Numbered from the stretch's first letter, positions 8,925-18,799 are shown. The stretch: DNA of 64,000 nt from Rhodospirillaceae bacterium (GCA_947476925.1 CANJSF010000006.1:98954-162953), one strand, 5' to 3'. Notes: a model not told the origin generated them from the letters alone. Numbers and translations are program-made.

Positions 8925-9386
8925 CTCTGCACCCATCGAATGAAGTTGATGACGGATGGGATAAGCGAGCGATCAGTGCCGCGCAGGGAAAATTTCTGCG
9001 GCGCATCGAAAACAACGTGTTTCGCGACGTATTCAACTTCTTGATGGGAACAGAGCAGAAGATTTTTCTCTGCCATTACCTTCTGTATCGCGGTGTATGT
9101 GGCAAATCGTCAAAACTCCTAACGCCGACACACACTATATAGAGAGAGGCTGGCCGCCGAATAATCCTGTCGTGGTTGTAATCTTATTTCTGTACCAAGA
9201 CACAATTCAGCCTTTTCTTATGTCTTGATACGGTTTCCTGATGGTTCATTGCTCAAATCATGGGCAGGCGTAAAGCCTTGATATCAATGGGCATTTGTCC
9301 ATGTGATGCTATTTAGCCACACCCATTGCGAAACGTTTCATTGTCTTGAAACAAAGTTGACGAAACCCCGTCGCAACTCGTTTACT
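8925..9386. other. Intergenic stretch without recognisable gene
   Basis: About 460 bases between the small hypothetical gene and the TonB-receptor leader. Short frames exist but none has a ribosome site or a protein-like composition. The part from about 9160 is AT-richer than its surroundings and is the natural place for the receptor promoter, but I cannot point to convincing -35/-10 boxes. Confidence 0.5.
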
Positions 9387-9476
9387 GGGCGCCAATGTGA
9401 GCTTTGCTCACGCCTACGGTCCGGATTTTCCGGCCAAGCCCCGGCAGAGATAAGGGGAAACCTGCCAAAGCCGGGG
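9387..9476 (+). promoter_or_regulatory. Structured leader of the TonB-dependent receptor gene: three consecutive hairpins
   Basis: Three dyads follow each other just before the start codon. First, GTGAGC (9397-9402)/GCTCAC (9406-9411), extended outward by GGCG/CGCC. Second, CCGGA (9421-9425)/TCCGG (9429-9433). Third, CCCCGGC (9439-9445)/GCCGGGG (9470-9476), with a possible alternative inner pairing GGCAG/CTGCC. No run of T follows the third, so it is not a simple terminator. It ends about 20 bases before the AAGGGG ribosome site. The layout suggests a cis-acting RNA that controls receptor translation, but it matches no riboswitch class I can name from sequence; in particular it lacks a B12 box. 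Confidence 0.45.
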
Positions 9477-9508
9477 TTGAGGGATTCAATCTTTAGAAGG
9501 GGTACAAC

Positions 9509-12500
9509 GTGAAACACACGACAACGTTTGGCCGCGCGTTCCGCACGGCATTGCTGTCTAGCGCTGTTTTCGCTGTCGCCATGCCCGCCATGGCCCAGCA
9601 ATAGCAAGCTGCAAAAGAAGAGAAGCTTGAAGAAATCGTCGTCACCGGTTCGCGCATCGCGCGCCCGAATGACATCTCAACCAGTCCAATCGCGGTTGTG
9701 TCGTTCGAGCAATTGACGTCGAAATCCGACATCACGCTGGAAGGTTATCTGAATACCCTTCCTCAAATCGCGCCGTCAGGCACGACGACGTCCAACAACC
9801 CACCTAACGCCGGCCAAGCCAACATCAGCTTGCGCGGCCTGGGTGCGAACCGCAACCTGGTGCTGGTCGATGGTCGTCGTCCCATGGTGTCAGCCTCTGA
9901 CATGTCAGTGGACGTGAACACCATTCCGCAAGCTTTGATCGAAAGCGTTGAAGTCGTCACCGGCGGCGCTGGCGCCACCTACGGCGCAGACGCTGTTTCG
10001 GGCGTTGTGAACTTGAAGCTGAAAAGAAACTTCGAAGGTGCCAACGTTACGGCCAGCTACTCGAACGCGACTGGCCCGTGGGATTCGCAAGAATACCAAT
10101 TCCAAGGTCTCTTGGGTGGCAACTTCTCGGGCGATAAAGGCAATGCCGTTTTGTCGTTCGACTACTCGAAGCGCGAACAGTTGATCAAAGGTCAGCGCGA
10201 TTTCGCCGGCACGGCCAGCGCCACGACCGGCCGCTTGCCTGAAGGCTTGTATGTGGTTGGCACGAACTTGCCGACGCAAGCCGCGGTCGATAGCGTATTT
10301 GCGAAGTATGGCGTGGGCGCGGGTAAAGTGACGAATAACCTGACGCTGATTGGTTTCAATACCGATGGCACGTTGTTCTCGCGCGGCGTGTTCAACAGCC
10401 CGCTTGACGTTCAGAACTTCAAATATCCGATCGACTCATCGGTGAACTCAAACTTCTTCCCCGATTTGTACTCGTACAACTTCGACGTGGTGAACATCCT
10501 GGTCTCGCCATTGAACCGCCATGCGTTCATGGGCAAGACCAACTACGACATCACTGACAACATCGAGATGTTCGCTTCGGTCGGCTGGACGCGTTACTCC
10601 GCGGCGGCGGCTTTGGCCCCGACACCGTTGGGTACTGCGCGTTATGAGTCGCCCACTGGATCTGACGCTACTCGCGTGAAATCAGCGCTTGTGACCCCTG
10701 GCCGCAACATCGCCAGCAATCTGATTGTTCCTGTCACGAACCCATTTATCCCCGCAGATTTGCGGACGATTTTGGCTTCGCGCACGGGGGATAACACGGC
10801 ACTCGTTGGCGCTGGTCCAACGGAACCGTTCTTTATCCAGGGCCGCGCATTATTCGGCGGACTACGCCAGAACAGCTACATCAATGAAGTCGTGCAGTAC
10901 CAGGCTGGCTTGAAGGGCGACATTACAGATGACGTCCGCTTTGAAGCCTATGTCTCGGAAGGTCGCACTACGATTGACCAAAGCCAAACCGGCAACATTG
11001 ATGGCCAAAAACTGGCAACCCTGCTGGAAGCGGCCGATGGCGGTGCCAGCCTCTGCCAAGGCGGTTACAACCCGTTCGGCCGTCAGCCGGTATCGCAAGC
11101 TTGCCGTGACTACTTGAACGGCGGCGCTATCAGAATTGCCAACGACTTCAAGCAACGCATTGCCCAAGGCTTTGTCAGTGCTGATGTGGCCGAACTGCCG
11201 GCTGGCAAAATGACGGTTGTGGCGGGCGCAGAACACCGTTCGTTCTCGTACCAACTCCGTCCGGGCGCGGCGTCTGGCCCAATCCATGGCTTTACAACAT
11301 CAGTTCCAGCCGGCGGAACAAACCGCTTCAATGACGTGTTCACTGAAGCTTTGATTCCGTTGGTCTCCGGTGCTGAGTTTGCGAAGTCTTTGGAATTGTC
11401 GGTCGGCTATCGCATCTCGAACAGCAAGTTCAACGACCTGATTACCCCAGCCAACAACACCGGCAAGTCCAAGACAGACGACACCTACAAGGCTGAATTG
11501 ACTTGGCAACCGTTGGATAACATCCGTGGTCGCGCTTCGTACCAACGTGCGGCGCGTGCGCCGAACTTCGGTGAGTTGTTCGACGGCGGCGGCAATGCGC
11601 CGCAAATCTTCGATCCGTGCTCGGTCACATCCGCTTTCCGTACAGGCGCAAATGCGGCACGTGCGGCAGCCTTGTGCGCAGCGACCGGCCTCGGCGCTGG
11701 TGCAGGCAGCTTCGTGGCAGCTCCTGGCGGTCAAGCCTCGACTGACACCAAAGGTAACCCCGCTCTGAATTCTGAAAAGGGCGACACCATTACCTTCGGC
11801 ACAGTGTTCAACACCGGCTCTGACAATCGCTGGCTTGAACGCCTCAATGGCTCGGTCGATTACTACAGCATCAAGATCAAAGATCCGATCTTGACGCCCG
11901 ACCCCAACTTGCTGATTGCCGATTGCTATAACTTCTTCGGCAACAACGCCAACTACTCGGCAACGCAACTGAGCTGCTCGGGGATCACCAACAACCGCGC
12001 TCCTGACATCTTGGGAATTGAAGACCCATCACAAGCTGATGGTATTTTCCCGGGTATCAACGCCGGTAAGTTGCAGACCGATGGTATCGACCTGCAGCTG
12101 AACTACGGGTTTGACCTGGAGTGGCTTGGTGCATCGTCGAATGCTGGTGCCTTGGCGTTTAACTTGTACGCCACGCGCCTCCTGCATTGGAAACAGCAAG
12201 ACCTGACCCGCCTGCCCAATATTGACTACGCAGGTACGGTTGCGTTCTTTGGCTCACTCGGTGGTTTGGATGCCGGTGCGTCGATGCCAAAATGGCGCGG
12301 CACATTGGATACCACTTACACGGCTGGCGACTTCTCGCTTAACCTCCGCACGCGCTACATCGATGGCATGAAGAACCGCATCGAAGCCATGTTCCCCGGT
12401 GAGAAAGCTGGTGGCGTCGGCTCTGTGTGGTACTTTGACGTCGGCGGCACGTGGGATGTGACCGAATTTGCCAGCTTGCAAATCGGCCTGAACAACGCCA

Positions 12501-12610
12501 CTGACCGCAAGCCACCAACCTACACACCGAACGTTCAATCAGGCACCGACCCGTCGCTCTATGACGTGATTGGCCGCCGCATCTTCTTCAAAACGAACGT
12601 GAAGTTCTAA
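9509..12610 (+). pseudogene. TonB-dependent receptor with in-frame amber codon after the signal peptide
   Basis: Start GTG at 9509, with AAGGGG 8 bases upstream. Codons 1-31 encode a clear signal peptide (basic start, FRTALLSSAVFAVA core, MAQQ end). Codon 32 is TAG (9602-9604) in the context CAA TAG CAA. The same frame then continues without any stop to 12610: QAAKEEKLEEIVVTGSRIARP (N-terminal motif), a plug domain with ISLRGLGANRNLVLVDGRRP and GGAGATYGADAVSGVVN, about 750 residues of beta-barrel, and a terminal IGRRIFFKTNVKF ending in the aromatic residue needed for outer-membrane insertion. Full length would be 1033 residues. The ligand is unknown. Other genes here end in TAG (for example at 1388), so TAG is a normal stop. 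The gene is therefore either a recent nonsense mutant, a sequence error, or rescued by suppression. The next usable start (GTG 9698) would lack the export signal. Confidence 0.85.
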
Positions 12611-12636
12611 TCTCAGGCGTCTTACGCCAAACAAAA

Positions 12637-12663
12637 GGGCGGCCCGCAAGGGCCGCCCTTTTT
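12637..12663 (+). terminator. Rho-independent terminator of the TonB-receptor gene
   Basis: A perfect 9-bp stem, GGGCGGCCC (12637-12645)/GGGCCGCCC (12650-12658), with a GCAA loop followed by TTTTT. It lies 26 bases after the stop codon. An intact terminator behind a gene with an early stop suggests that the damage is recent. Confidence 0.92.
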
Positions 12664-12716
12664 CGTTGCCTGAGCCACTGTTGGTGACGCGGGAGATTAA
12701 CCAAGCCCCGTTGCAG

Positions 12717-13703
12717 TTACATCCGTGTGCCGACGATTTTGTGCCCAATGACGCCGGTGGGAAGCGCAAAGGGTGAACTCGCGATATTCATCAAGCCCGC
12801 ATCTGCCAACTTGCGTTTAAAGCCCAGCAGAGCGGAATCGCCCATGGCGGCGCGGGTAATCGCATCAAGCCTGGCGATGTGCGAGCTGATGCGCTTTTTC
12901 ATCAGCGAAATCATATTGAGCTGCGAAGCAATTTCGGTGTTTTTGCGGATCACAAACACATGCTGCAGCGAGATAATCACGGCCTCGATCACCTCGCTAT
13001 CACCATGCTTAAACTTGGTCATGGTGTTTTCAACTTCTTTGCTGAATTTCTCGAGGTACTTTTTGCTGTCGCGTCCCTGGCTTTCTTCGGCCGGGCCCTT
13101 TTCGATATTATTCAGCGCCTGAGCGACGGCCGTTGCCATCTCGAACAGCTTGGTGCTGTTAATCAGATATTGGCTTTGGCGCATTTTGCTGGCCGACTGA
13201 ACCACAGGGAACGTATTTGCAGCAAACGTGATTGCGCTGAACTTGCCGCCGCGCTTCAGCACGCGTATCGCCTCACCAATCGCGCGGCTGTCGGCAAATT
13301 CCATACCGTACTGGCTGACGACCACATCAAACTGCCCGGTTTGATATGGCAACAATTCAATGGGCGTGACGGGCGTGAATTCAATTGTCTTCAGCAGCTC
13401 TTCTTTCGGCACATACTTGGGCGGGTCGATAGCTGCAGACTCAACCCCATAGATTTTAAAGCCCTTGCCGGTGTCATTAGACATATGCGCGGCAATCAGC
13501 GCAACGGCTCCATTGCCACACGCAAGGTCGCGGATGGCCGCACCGTTTGGCAGATCGACAAACAACTCGCGCCAATGGGCATCGAGCAATGCTTCGGCCT
13601 CGGGGCTGCTTTCGGCGACAGTCGATTTAATCCGGCTGTCGTGCCAGTAAGAGTCCCAGATTTTATGTTTTTCTTGAAGGGGCTCGGCCACGCAATATCC
13701 CAT
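12717..13703 (-). CDS. Class I SAM-dependent methyltransferase with helical C-terminal extension
   Basis: 328 aa from the ATG at 13703. The methyltransferase core takes up roughly the first 170 residues: motif I is DLACGNGAVALIAAHM, an acidic end of strand 2 is in YGVESAAID, and FDVVVSQYGMEF and LKRGGKFSAITF correspond to motifs IV and V. The second half is mainly helical and charged (MATAVAQALNNIEKG, KYLEKFSKEVENTMTKFKHG) and has no family I recognise. The substrate cannot be inferred. The start is uncertain: no good ribosome site precedes 13703, the frame is open to 13841, and a GTG at 13691 has GGGA about 8 bases upstream. The 3' side faces the receptor terminator. Confidence 0.8.
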   Translation of the reverse strand: MGYCVAEPLQEKHKIWDSYWHDSRIKSTVAESSPEAEALLDAHWRELFVDLPNGAAIRDLACGNGAVALIAAHMSNDTGKGFKIYGVESAAIDPPKYVPKEELLKTIEFTPVTPIELLPYQTGQFDVVVSQYGMEFADSRAIGEAIRVLKRGGKFSAITFAANTFPVVQSASKMRQSQYLINSTKLFEMATAVAQALNNIEKGPAEESQGRDSKKYLEKFSKEVENTMTKFKHGDSEVIEAVIISLQHVFVIRKNTEIASQLNMISLMKKRISSHIARLDAITRAAMGDSALLGFKRKLADAGLMNIASSPFALPTGVIGHKIVGTRM

Positions 13704-13813
13704 AGGGGGACCAAAACCCACCTGGGTTAGGCCCCTCAAGTCTGTAACGGTCTGTAACCATAAGAAATTTAAAGGCTTTCGCCAACTGTTTGGTATTTTA
13801 TTATTTACAGAAA

Positions 13814-13839
13814 CCCCGCCCCCCGCCCCCCGCCCTCCC
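13814..13839 (-). other. G-rich tract with G-quadruplex pattern on the minus strand
   Basis: The plus strand reads as three tandem CCCCGCC-like units plus CCCTCCC. The minus strand therefore carries at least four runs of three or more G separated by one or two bases, the usual quadruplex pattern. It lies between the divergent methyltransferase (minus) and GNAT (plus) genes, about 20 bases before the GNAT start, so it is in the template strand of the GNAT leader and in the possible 5' untranslated RNA of the methyltransferase. Confidence 0.6.
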
Positions 13840-13857
13840 AAAGAGCCAGGAAATCAA

Positions 13858-14298
13858 GTGAAAACGCGAATTCAAGACGTTTCGGCCCTGGAACCCACCA
13901 CTTTTGCGCTCTGCCAGCACATCCGGCGACAGGTTTTCTGCCAGGAACAAAACATTGCGGAATCGCTTGAGTGGGATGGCCTAGATGACCAATGCCGGCA
14001 TCTGTTGGCATGGGCCGACGGAGTGGCCGTGGGCACCGCCCGCGCCAGGCCCTATGGGGATAATTTGTTTAAAATAGAGCGCGTGGCGGTGCTGAAAAGC
14101 CACCGTGGGCAGGGTTTAGGCCAGCAACTCATGAACCACTTCATTGCGCTGGGCACGGCTCTGGGGGCGGCACAAGCCGTGCTCAATGCTCAAATTTCCG
14201 TGCGGGATTTCTATGCCAAATTGGGGTTTATCGCGGAAGGGCCCGAATTCGTTGAGGCCGACATCCCCCACGTTCACATGCGGCGGAAATTGAGTTAG
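13858..14298 (+). CDS. GNAT family N-acetyltransferase, ElaA-like
   Basis: 146 aa. The GTG at 13858 has AGGA about 8 bases upstream. The acetyl-CoA binding motif A is clear: KIERVAVLKSHRGQGLGQQLMNHF, with the R-G-Q-G-L-G pyrophosphate loop. Motif B is AVLNAQISVRDFYAKLGF. The N-terminal ALCQHIRRQVFCQEQNI segment is the pattern of the ElaA/YjcF branch, whose substrates are largely unknown. The last 4 bases overlap the end of the convergent methyltransferase gene, so the two stop codons are interleaved (TAG on plus at 14296-14298, TAA on minus at 14295-14297). Confidence 0.85.
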   Translation: MKTRIQDVSALEPTTFALCQHIRRQVFCQEQNIAESLEWDGLDDQCRHLLAWADGVAVGTARARPYGDNLFKIERVAVLKSHRGQGLGQQLMNHFIALGTALGAAQAVLNAQISVRDFYAKLGFIAEGPEFVEADIPHVHMRRKLS

Positions 14299-15128
14299 CT
14301 GGGTTTGCGTCCGCGAACTTGCTTGGCACCATAGCTAAATACCGCAGCCGGATCATCGGCCAGACGGGTGAATTCTTGCTGCACCTGCCCCACCAGCGCA
14401 GGCGCGATACGCTGACGTTCGAGCAAGGAGCTTGAACCGCTGAGCAAAAGTGTTTGGAAATAATCCAAGAACGCGCGCCGCGCCGGGGGGGCGGACATGC
14501 GTGCGTCCAACGTTGGCGAGACATCTGTGATGGCGATATCGACAAAGCCGGCTTGGGCCAGCAACCCCGGCATTCGCATGCCGACATCAGGGTCGCCGCC
14601 AAATTCAGCCTGCAAAGCTGTGAACGCCTGGAAATACTGTGCCGTGGCCGGAGCGGCCGGGTACATATACAGCCCCCGGTCGAACACCTCGGTGGCCGTA
14701 AACGCCGCACCGGGTTTAAGAACACGCAGGATGTCGCGCAAGATGGGTAAGGGATGCGTGACGTGCTCGAACACCCAAAACACGCAGGCGCCATCAAATG
14801 AGTCGACGCCGAATGGAAGCTGGTCGCCGGCGGCAAGGTGCAGCTCGGCACGATGATCGCCGAGCGCCGATGCCAGTGTTTGCCGCGCGCGCTCCAACTG
14901 CGATTGGGATCGATCCACGCCCACAAATTTGACGCCTGGCCAACGGCGCAGCAGCACGCTGATTTGCGCGCCAACGCCGCACCCGACTTCAAGCACGGTT
15001 GTGCACCCTTTGAAATCCAGCCCGACATGGTGGTAAGGCTCGAGGAACAGCGCCTGATCGATCAAGCGCTGTTGTTCGGCGGGCGTAAAAGTGTGGATGT
15101 AATCGGGATCGGTGGCCAAATCGGTCAC
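14295..15128 (-). CDS. Class I SAM-dependent methyltransferase
   Basis: 277 aa. Motif I is VLEVGCGVGAQISVLLRRWP, followed by FVGVDRS (acidic residue for the ribose), an AAGDQLPFGVDSFDGACVFWVFEHV motif II/IV region and LRVLKPGAAFTATEVFDRG. This resembles the UbiE/biotin-synthesis methyltransferase fold, but no signature fixes the substrate. It starts at a GTG located 2 bases after the stop of the DUF885 gene, so the two form an operon. I infer a small-molecule methyltransferase. Its partner being an exported hydrolase gives no clear metabolic link. Confidence 0.85.
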   Translation of the reverse strand: MTDLATDPDYIHTFTPAEQQRLIDQALFLEPYHHVGLDFKGCTTVLEVGCGVGAQISVLLRRWPGVKFVGVDRSQSQLERARQTLASALGDHRAELHLAAGDQLPFGVDSFDGACVFWVFEHVTHPLPILRDILRVLKPGAAFTATEVFDRGLYMYPAAPATAQYFQAFTALQAEFGGDPDVGMRMPGLLAQAGFVDIAITDVSPTLDARMSAPPARRAFLDYFQTLLLSGSSSLLERQRIAPALVGQVQQEFTRLADDPAAVFSYGAKQVRGRKPS

Positions 15129-15130
15129 AC

Positions 15131-16966
15131 CTAGGCCTTAGATTTCACCCACGCGTCGACCTGCTCCTCCAGCACCGTCAGCGGCAAAGCGCCCGAGCGC
15201 AACACCACATCGTGGTACTGACGCAAATCGAACTTCGGCCCTAGTTTTTTCTTGGCCGCTTCACGCAGATCGATGATTTTCTCCATCCCAATCTTATAGG
15301 CCGTGGCTTGGCCTGGCATGACGATGTAACGCTCGATTGAGTTGACCACGTCGGTTTCCGAGCCGGGCGTGTTGTCGAACAGGTATTTAATCGCCTGCTC
15401 GCGTGTCCATTTGTACTGCGGCGCATGAATGCCCGTGTCGACAACCAAACGACAAGCACGCCACAGTTCCATCGACAACCGCCCAAAGTCTGAATAAGGG
15501 TCTTTGTAAAAGCCCATTTCTTTGGGCAAACGTTCGCAATACAACCCCCAGCCTTCAACATAGGCCGTGTAGTCATTCGAAAACTTTCGGAAGCTGGGCA
15601 CGTCTTGCAACTCTTGCGAAATGGCGATCTGCATGTGATGGCCAGGAATACCTTCGTGGTAGGCCAACGCTTCCATCTCGTATTTACTGGCAGCCTTCAT
15701 ATCGAACGTGTTGATGTAATAGGTGCCGGGCCGACCATCGAAAGCGCCTGGGCCTTGGTAGAACGCCATGCCCGCCGACTGCTCGCGGAAGGGCTCGACC
15801 TCTTTCACAAACAACTCGGCCTTGGGCTTGGTGATAAACACATCATTCAACTTGGCCTTCATGTCATTGATGATCTGATTGGCCTTGGCCACATAGGCTG
15901 CTTTGCCTTCGGGTGTTTGAGGATAATAAAACTGCGGGTCTTCCTTCATAAATTTAAAGAACGCTTGCAGATCGCCCTTAAACTTCACCTTCGTCATAAT
16001 ATCGCGCATGCCTGCGTGAATGCGTTCCACTTCGGCTAGGCCGAACTCGTGAATTTGCTGGGCGGTCATGTCGGTGGTGGTGTGGTGGCGCAACCTGAAC
16101 CGGTAGTACGCCTCGCCGTCGGGCAGTTTCCATACACCGTCGTCAGTTTTGGCACGCTTGTTCTGATCTTCAAGCAGCGCGATGAGCTTCTCGAAGGCGG
16201 GTTTGACCGACGATTTCAGCGCTTTCTCAGCGTTGTTCAAAAGTTTTGCTTTGGCTGTTTCGTCAATTTTCAGGGCTGTCACCTTGCTGCGAAAATCCTC
16301 CATCAAGGTGCCGTCTTTATCGCCAGAGAACGGCTTGCCAGTGATCACATTTTTGCTGTCACGGATGACATGCTCGAAAACAAACTTCGGTGGCATCACG
16401 CCCAGGGCTTCACGCGTCTTTAAGCCATCAATCACCTGAGCCATCAGGCCGTTCACACCGTTGAGGCGGGCAATATAGGCTTCAGCCTCATTCAAATTGC
16501 TCACGCGATGAATGTTGATAAGGAAGCTCGGAATCTCGGACTGCCAGCCAAACATTTGGTTGACCGGATAGTCGTGGTTCCGCCAGCGGTAGCCCTCAAT
16601 ATCGCGGGCCGTTTTGTACTCAAACAGCCGGAAACTAAGCCTGCCATCGGCGCTGAGTTTGGCGGGGTCAAACGCAGCCTTCATATCGGCAAGGTCTTTT
16701 TGCGTCAGCTCAAAGTCTTCCTTTTGGCGCGCCTCGCTAATGTCATCCCACTTGTCCATGTCTTCCTTGACGCCAAGATAAGCTTTGGTGGTGGGGCTGC
16801 GGTTGGTCCAGAACCTGAAGCGCTCTTCCAGCCAGGTATTCAGTTTTGTGGTTTCAGCTTTGGCGGCATCGGACTCATTGGCAGCCTCCGCCGAGGTGGA
16901 CAGCACAGACAGCGCCATTGCAGCCGACGTCGAGGCCAGAAACGCACGACGATTGACAAAATACAT
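15131..16966 (-). CDS. DUF885 family exported hydrolase (metallopeptidase-like)
   Basis: 611 aa from the ATG at 16966, chosen because AGGA lies about 8 bases upstream and because it opens a twin-arginine-type signal (NRRAFLASTSAAMALSVL, cleavage near AEA). DUF885 proteins carry a zinc-peptidase-like HExxH variant, seen here as YHEGIPGHHMQ, and a second conserved block, AYVEGWGLYCERLP, that supplies further ligands. Both are intact, and the length is usual for the family. Known members are periplasmic or lipoprotein enzymes whose substrates are mostly unknown, with peptides suspected. The following methyltransferase is coupled to it. Confidence 0.85.
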   Translation of the reverse strand: MYFVNRRAFLASTSAAMALSVLSTSAEAANESDAAKAETTKLNTWLEERFRFWTNRSPTTKAYLGVKEDMDKWDDISEARQKEDFELTQKDLADMKAAFDPAKLSADGRLSFRLFEYKTARDIEGYRWRNHDYPVNQMFGWQSEIPSFLINIHRVSNLNEAEAYIARLNGVNGLMAQVIDGLKTREALGVMPPKFVFEHVIRDSKNVITGKPFSGDKDGTLMEDFRSKVTALKIDETAKAKLLNNAEKALKSSVKPAFEKLIALLEDQNKRAKTDDGVWKLPDGEAYYRFRLRHHTTTDMTAQQIHEFGLAEVERIHAGMRDIMTKVKFKGDLQAFFKFMKEDPQFYYPQTPEGKAAYVAKANQIINDMKAKLNDVFITKPKAELFVKEVEPFREQSAGMAFYQGPGAFDGRPGTYYINTFDMKAASKYEMEALAYHEGIPGHHMQIAISQELQDVPSFRKFSNDYTAYVEGWGLYCERLPKEMGFYKDPYSDFGRLSMELWRACRLVVDTGIHAPQYKWTREQAIKYLFDNTPGSETDVVNSIERYIVMPGQATAYKIGMEKIIDLREAAKKKLGPKFDLRQYHDVVLRSGALPLTVLEEQVDAWVKSKA

Positions 16967-17178
16967 GATCGAATTCCTATCCCCAGAAGTGATGAATCGC
17001 GCCACTGAAAGCGGGCGATTTCGTTGGGCACAACACTATCCTGCGGCCGCGTCCTGGAACATTAAATTCATCTTAATCTCAAGGGTTTTTCCACAGCCGA
17101 AAGCTTGGTCTGGCAACCCAAAAAGGGCTAACGTGGCCCCAACACAGCCCATGTCCTAGGACACCATAGCGAGGCCTG

Positions 17179-18786
17179 ATGCCGTTTCTTAGATTGCTTG
17201 TCATTGCCACCCTTAATCTCGTGACGTTGGCACTACTGCCGCTCGATGCACAGGCGGCTAAAATGGTGTTTCTGCGCGGCAACGCCGCCGAGCCCGATTC
17301 ACTCGATCCACAACTGGGAAGCACGGCATGGGAAAGCCATATCAACGGCGATATGTTTTTGGGCCTGACAACGGAAGACGCAGAAGCTCACCCCATACCG
17401 GGAATTGCTGAAAGCTGGACAACATCTGTCGATGGCCTGACCTGGACGTTCAAGCTGCGAAAAGGAATGGTGTGGTCCGACGGCGTACCCATTAAAGCGT
17501 CGGATGTTGTGTTTAGCTTTCGACGGGCCGTCGACCCAAAGACAGCATCGAAGTATGCCTCGATGATGTTCATTATTGAAAATGCCGAAGACATCAATGC
17601 GGGCAAAAAGCCACTGACCGCACTCAGCGTCCGCGAGATTGACGCTTCAACTGTCGAGATCAAGCTCAATCAACCCGCGCCCTACTTGGCCGGCCTGCTC
17701 ACACATAGTTCCAGCTACCCTGTGCCCGAACACGTCATCAAAAAGTACGGCAAGGAATGGACCAACCCCGGCAACATGGTCAGCAGTGGTCCGTACATGG
17801 TGACCGAATGGATTCCCAATGACTACGTGCGAGCCGTCAAAAACCCAAAATTTTACGACGCTGCCAACGTGGCAATTGACGACATCACTTACTACCCTAC
17901 CGATGACGAACGCATTGCATTGAATAGGTTCCGCGCGGGTGAGCTAGACGCCAACATCACCAATCGCGGCTTTCCGTCTGATCAAATTGAGTGGCTGAGC
18001 ACCAACATGCCCGGCCAGGGCCGAGTCAAGACATACCTCGCTACAGAGTACGCCGTGGTGAATATGCGCCGTAAGCCGTTTGACGACCCGCGCATTCGCC
18101 GCGCCATGAGCTTGGCCATCAACCGCGACATCTATGCCTCCAAGGTCTGGCGCGACGGTCGTAAGCCCGCCTATGCGTTTGTGCCGCCCGGCATCGACAA
18201 TTATCAGGTCGAAAAATTGCCAGAGTTGGATTTTAAAAACTGGCCTGCTGAAAAACGTATTGCCGAAGCGAAACGTTTGCTGGCCGAAGCCGGTTTTGGC
18301 CCTAACAATCCGCTAAGGTTCGATTTCAACAACATGACCGGGTACGATGCCAAACGTGCTGCCGCAGGTCTCACAACGATGTGGCGCGAGGTGGGGATTA
18401 TCACTAAACCGCTGCCCAACGAAGCCAAGACGCACTACAACACCATTCAAGCGTTTGATTTCGACGTGTCTTGGGCGGCGTGGGTAGGCGATTACAACGA
18501 CCCGCAAACGTTTATGTTTTTGCTGGAAAGCAATGCCGGGGTTTTCAATTACGCAGGTTACAAAAGCAAAGAATACGACAATCTGATGTCCCAGGCCAAA
18601 GTGCTGCTGGACCTCAAGCAACGCGCTGGGATTATTGCTCAGGCCGAGCAACTGGCGCTCGATGATGTGGCCGTGATCCCACTGACCAACCAAGTTACGA
18701 AAAATTTAGTCGGCAGCCACGTGAAGGGTTACGTCGACAACATCGTGAATTGGCACCGCACCCGCTGGCTGCGCATTGAGCGCTAA
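17179..18786 (+). CDS. Oligopeptide-type ABC transporter substrate-binding protein (family 5)
   Basis: 535 aa with a cleavable signal peptide (LLVIATLNLVTLALL, cut after AQA). The sequence follows OppA/MppA throughout: RGNAAEPDSLDPQLGS at the mature start, LRKGMVWSDGVPIKASDVVFSFRRAVDP, SSGPYMVTEWIPND, and NRDIYASKVWRDGR in the second lobe. It would bind peptides in the periplasm and hand them to an Opp-type permease, but no permease or ATPase of that class is nearby. The next gene starts 13 bases after the stop, so it heads a four-gene plus-strand run together with DUF1838, a membrane protein and DUF3445. Confidence 0.9.
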   Translation: MPFLRLLVIATLNLVTLALLPLDAQAAKMVFLRGNAAEPDSLDPQLGSTAWESHINGDMFLGLTTEDAEAHPIPGIAESWTTSVDGLTWTFKLRKGMVWSDGVPIKASDVVFSFRRAVDPKTASKYASMMFIIENAEDINAGKKPLTALSVREIDASTVEIKLNQPAPYLAGLLTHSSSYPVPEHVIKKYGKEWTNPGNMVSSGPYMVTEWIPNDYVRAVKNPKFYDAANVAIDDITYYPTDDERIALNRFRAGELDANITNRGFPSDQIEWLSTNMPGQGRVKTYLATEYAVVNMRRKPFDDPRIRRAMSLAINRDIYASKVWRDGRKPAYAFVPPGIDNYQVEKLPELDFKNWPAEKRIAEAKRLLAEAGFGPNNPLRFDFNNMTGYDAKRAAAGLTTMWREVGIITKPLPNEAKTHYNTIQAFDFDVSWAAWVGDYNDPQTFMFLLESNAGVFNYAGYKSKEYDNLMSQAKVLLDLKQRAGIIAQAEQLALDDVAVIPLTNQVTKNLVGSHVKGYVDNIVNWHRTRWLRIER

Positions 18787-18799
18787 ATCGGAGACATGC

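Noticed and set aside
9439..9476. Third leader hairpin as an intrinsic terminator
   Set aside because: No run of T follows the GCCGGGG arm.
9602..9604. TAG read as evidence for a recoded genetic code
   Set aside because: Several well-supported genes here end at TAG (for example 1386-1388 and the GNAT at 14296-14298), so global reassignment is excluded.
12879..13730. Long plus-strand frame (283 codons) opposite the methyltransferase gene
   Set aside because: It mirrors the codon pattern of the real minus-strand gene, has no ribosome site and shows no domain.
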